DNA of 64,000 nucleotides from Aquimarina mycalae (GTDB taxonomy: Bacteria; Bacteroidota; Bacteroidia; Flavobacteriales; Flavobacteriaceae). Location of the stretch: the NCBI RefSeq assembly GCF_029906345.1, contig NZ_JARYGY010000002.1, forward strand, positions 213,801 through 277,800, read 5' to 3'. The notes below the pieces were generated by a model. It was not told where the DNA came from. It made no database searches and saw only the letters and a list, made by a program, of their open reading frames with translations. Below, piece by piece: positions 63,918-64,000 of this stretch. Numbering within the stretch: the stretch's first letter is position 1; every line of letters begins with the position of its first letter. The position numbers were made by a program, and so were the translations under genes.

Positions 63918-64000
63918 ATGAGAACTTTAGACAGCAATCAAATCACTAAAAAATTAAACAATACTAACGGAAGCATCTGGAACGCCAAAAGACGTTATAG
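63918..64000 (+). CDS. Basic micro-peptide, array copy 4 (partial at window edge)
   Basis: Identical to copy 2 for all 83 visible bases. The last Arg codon and the stop fall outside the window, so further copies may follow. Confidence 0.6.
   Translation, partial: MRTLDSNQITKKLNNTNGSIWNAKRRY

Larger units (their letters stand above)
63540..64000 (+). repeat. Tandem array of micro-ORFs, 130-bp period, continues past window
   Basis: Four units start at 63540, 63658, 63788 and 63918. Units 2 and 3 are exactly 130 bp: an 87-bp ORF plus a 43-bp spacer. They differ at three bases. Unit 4 matches unit 2 over its 83 visible bases. Unit 1 (118 bp) has a shorter, diverged ORF but the same spacer with one or two changes. 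The last unit is cut by the window edge. Confidence 0.95.

Noticed and set aside
63540..64000. CRISPR array
   Set aside because: The unit is 130 bp, both 'repeat' and 'spacer' are conserved, and each unit contains an ORF. There is no short repeat with variable spacers.
1..64000. tRNA, rRNA, prophage, insertion sequence or integrase
   Set aside because: No cloverleaf-like sequences, rRNA blocks, transposase or integrase motifs were seen in the gaps or ORFs. This is by eye only; tRNAscan-SE and an IS search would be decisive.

Overview
The window looks like a piece of a marine flavobacterial chromosome (phylum Bacteroidota, family Flavobacteriaceae; an Aquimarina-like genus is my guess, not demonstrated). 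Support comes from low GC, A-rich start contexts, many TAnnTTTG -7 promoter boxes, and lineage-typical genes: PorT, a DUF5103 type IX secretion (T9SS) plug-like protein, TamL, T9SS C-terminal sorting domains, the Na+-NQR operon, a short RpoD without region 1.1, and an AccD that lacks its zinc-ribbon cysteines.

Layout. 1-5950: nqrABCDEF on the minus strand (nqrF cut by the window edge). 6.1-16.5 kb: T9SS plug protein, DUF3667 protein, apaG, two minus-strand genes (DUF6695-like and NRDE), pruA, a flavin monooxygenase, a GNAT acetyltransferase, an MFS transporter and a small secreted protein. 16.6-26.4 kb: rsmG, a front-end-type fatty acid desaturase with an operator-like palindrome, an aspartate-type aminotransferase, trkH-trkA, a frameshifted small gene, menaquinone methyltransferase plus porT, and a SpoU-type RNA methyltransferase. 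26.4-36.1 kb: tamL, fbaA, accD, an EEP-family hydrolase, a lipoprotein, rpsO and pnp. 36.2-38.0 kb: a secreted PL6 polysaccharide lyase behind a tandem FadR/GntR-type operator. 38.2-48 kb: an accessory block with an outer-membrane protein, two more desaturases, a surface-repeat-like protein, two lipoproteins, an ECF sigma factor with a membrane-spanning anti-sigma/beta-barrel protein, and an HTH regulator. 48.2-57.4 kb: rpoD, two tandem BLUF photoreceptors, rpe, a YpdA/Bdr reductase plus DinB protein, a membrane AraC regulator, an FG-GAP/UnbV T9SS protein, a Bax-inhibitor-1 protein and an MtfA-like peptidase. 57.5-62.8 kb: sulfur oxidation genes (persulfide dioxygenase-rhodanese fusion, sterol-desaturase-like protein, rhodanese lipoprotein, cytochrome c, Moco sulfite dehydrogenase). 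62.9-63.1 kb: acylphosphatase.

The most unusual element is at the right edge. From 63540 to the window end there is a tandem array of at least four tiny ORFs (24-28 codons) repeated with a 130-bp period. They encode near-identical, strongly basic peptides ending in IWNAKRRYR. The two coding differences between copies 2 and 3 are synonymous, the spacers are almost identical, and the array runs off the window. I do not recognise the family.

The second most interesting element is the 42.5-46.8 kb system. An ECF sigma gene overlaps a gene for a protein with a cytoplasmic N-terminus, one TM helix, a long periplasmic linker and a barrel-like C-terminus, which matches the dual membrane-spanning anti-sigma architecture. 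The same ECF-type promoter (GCAACC-N15-GTCTAT) precedes the sigma gene and a lipoprotein pair, which suggests a small autoregulated envelope regulon.
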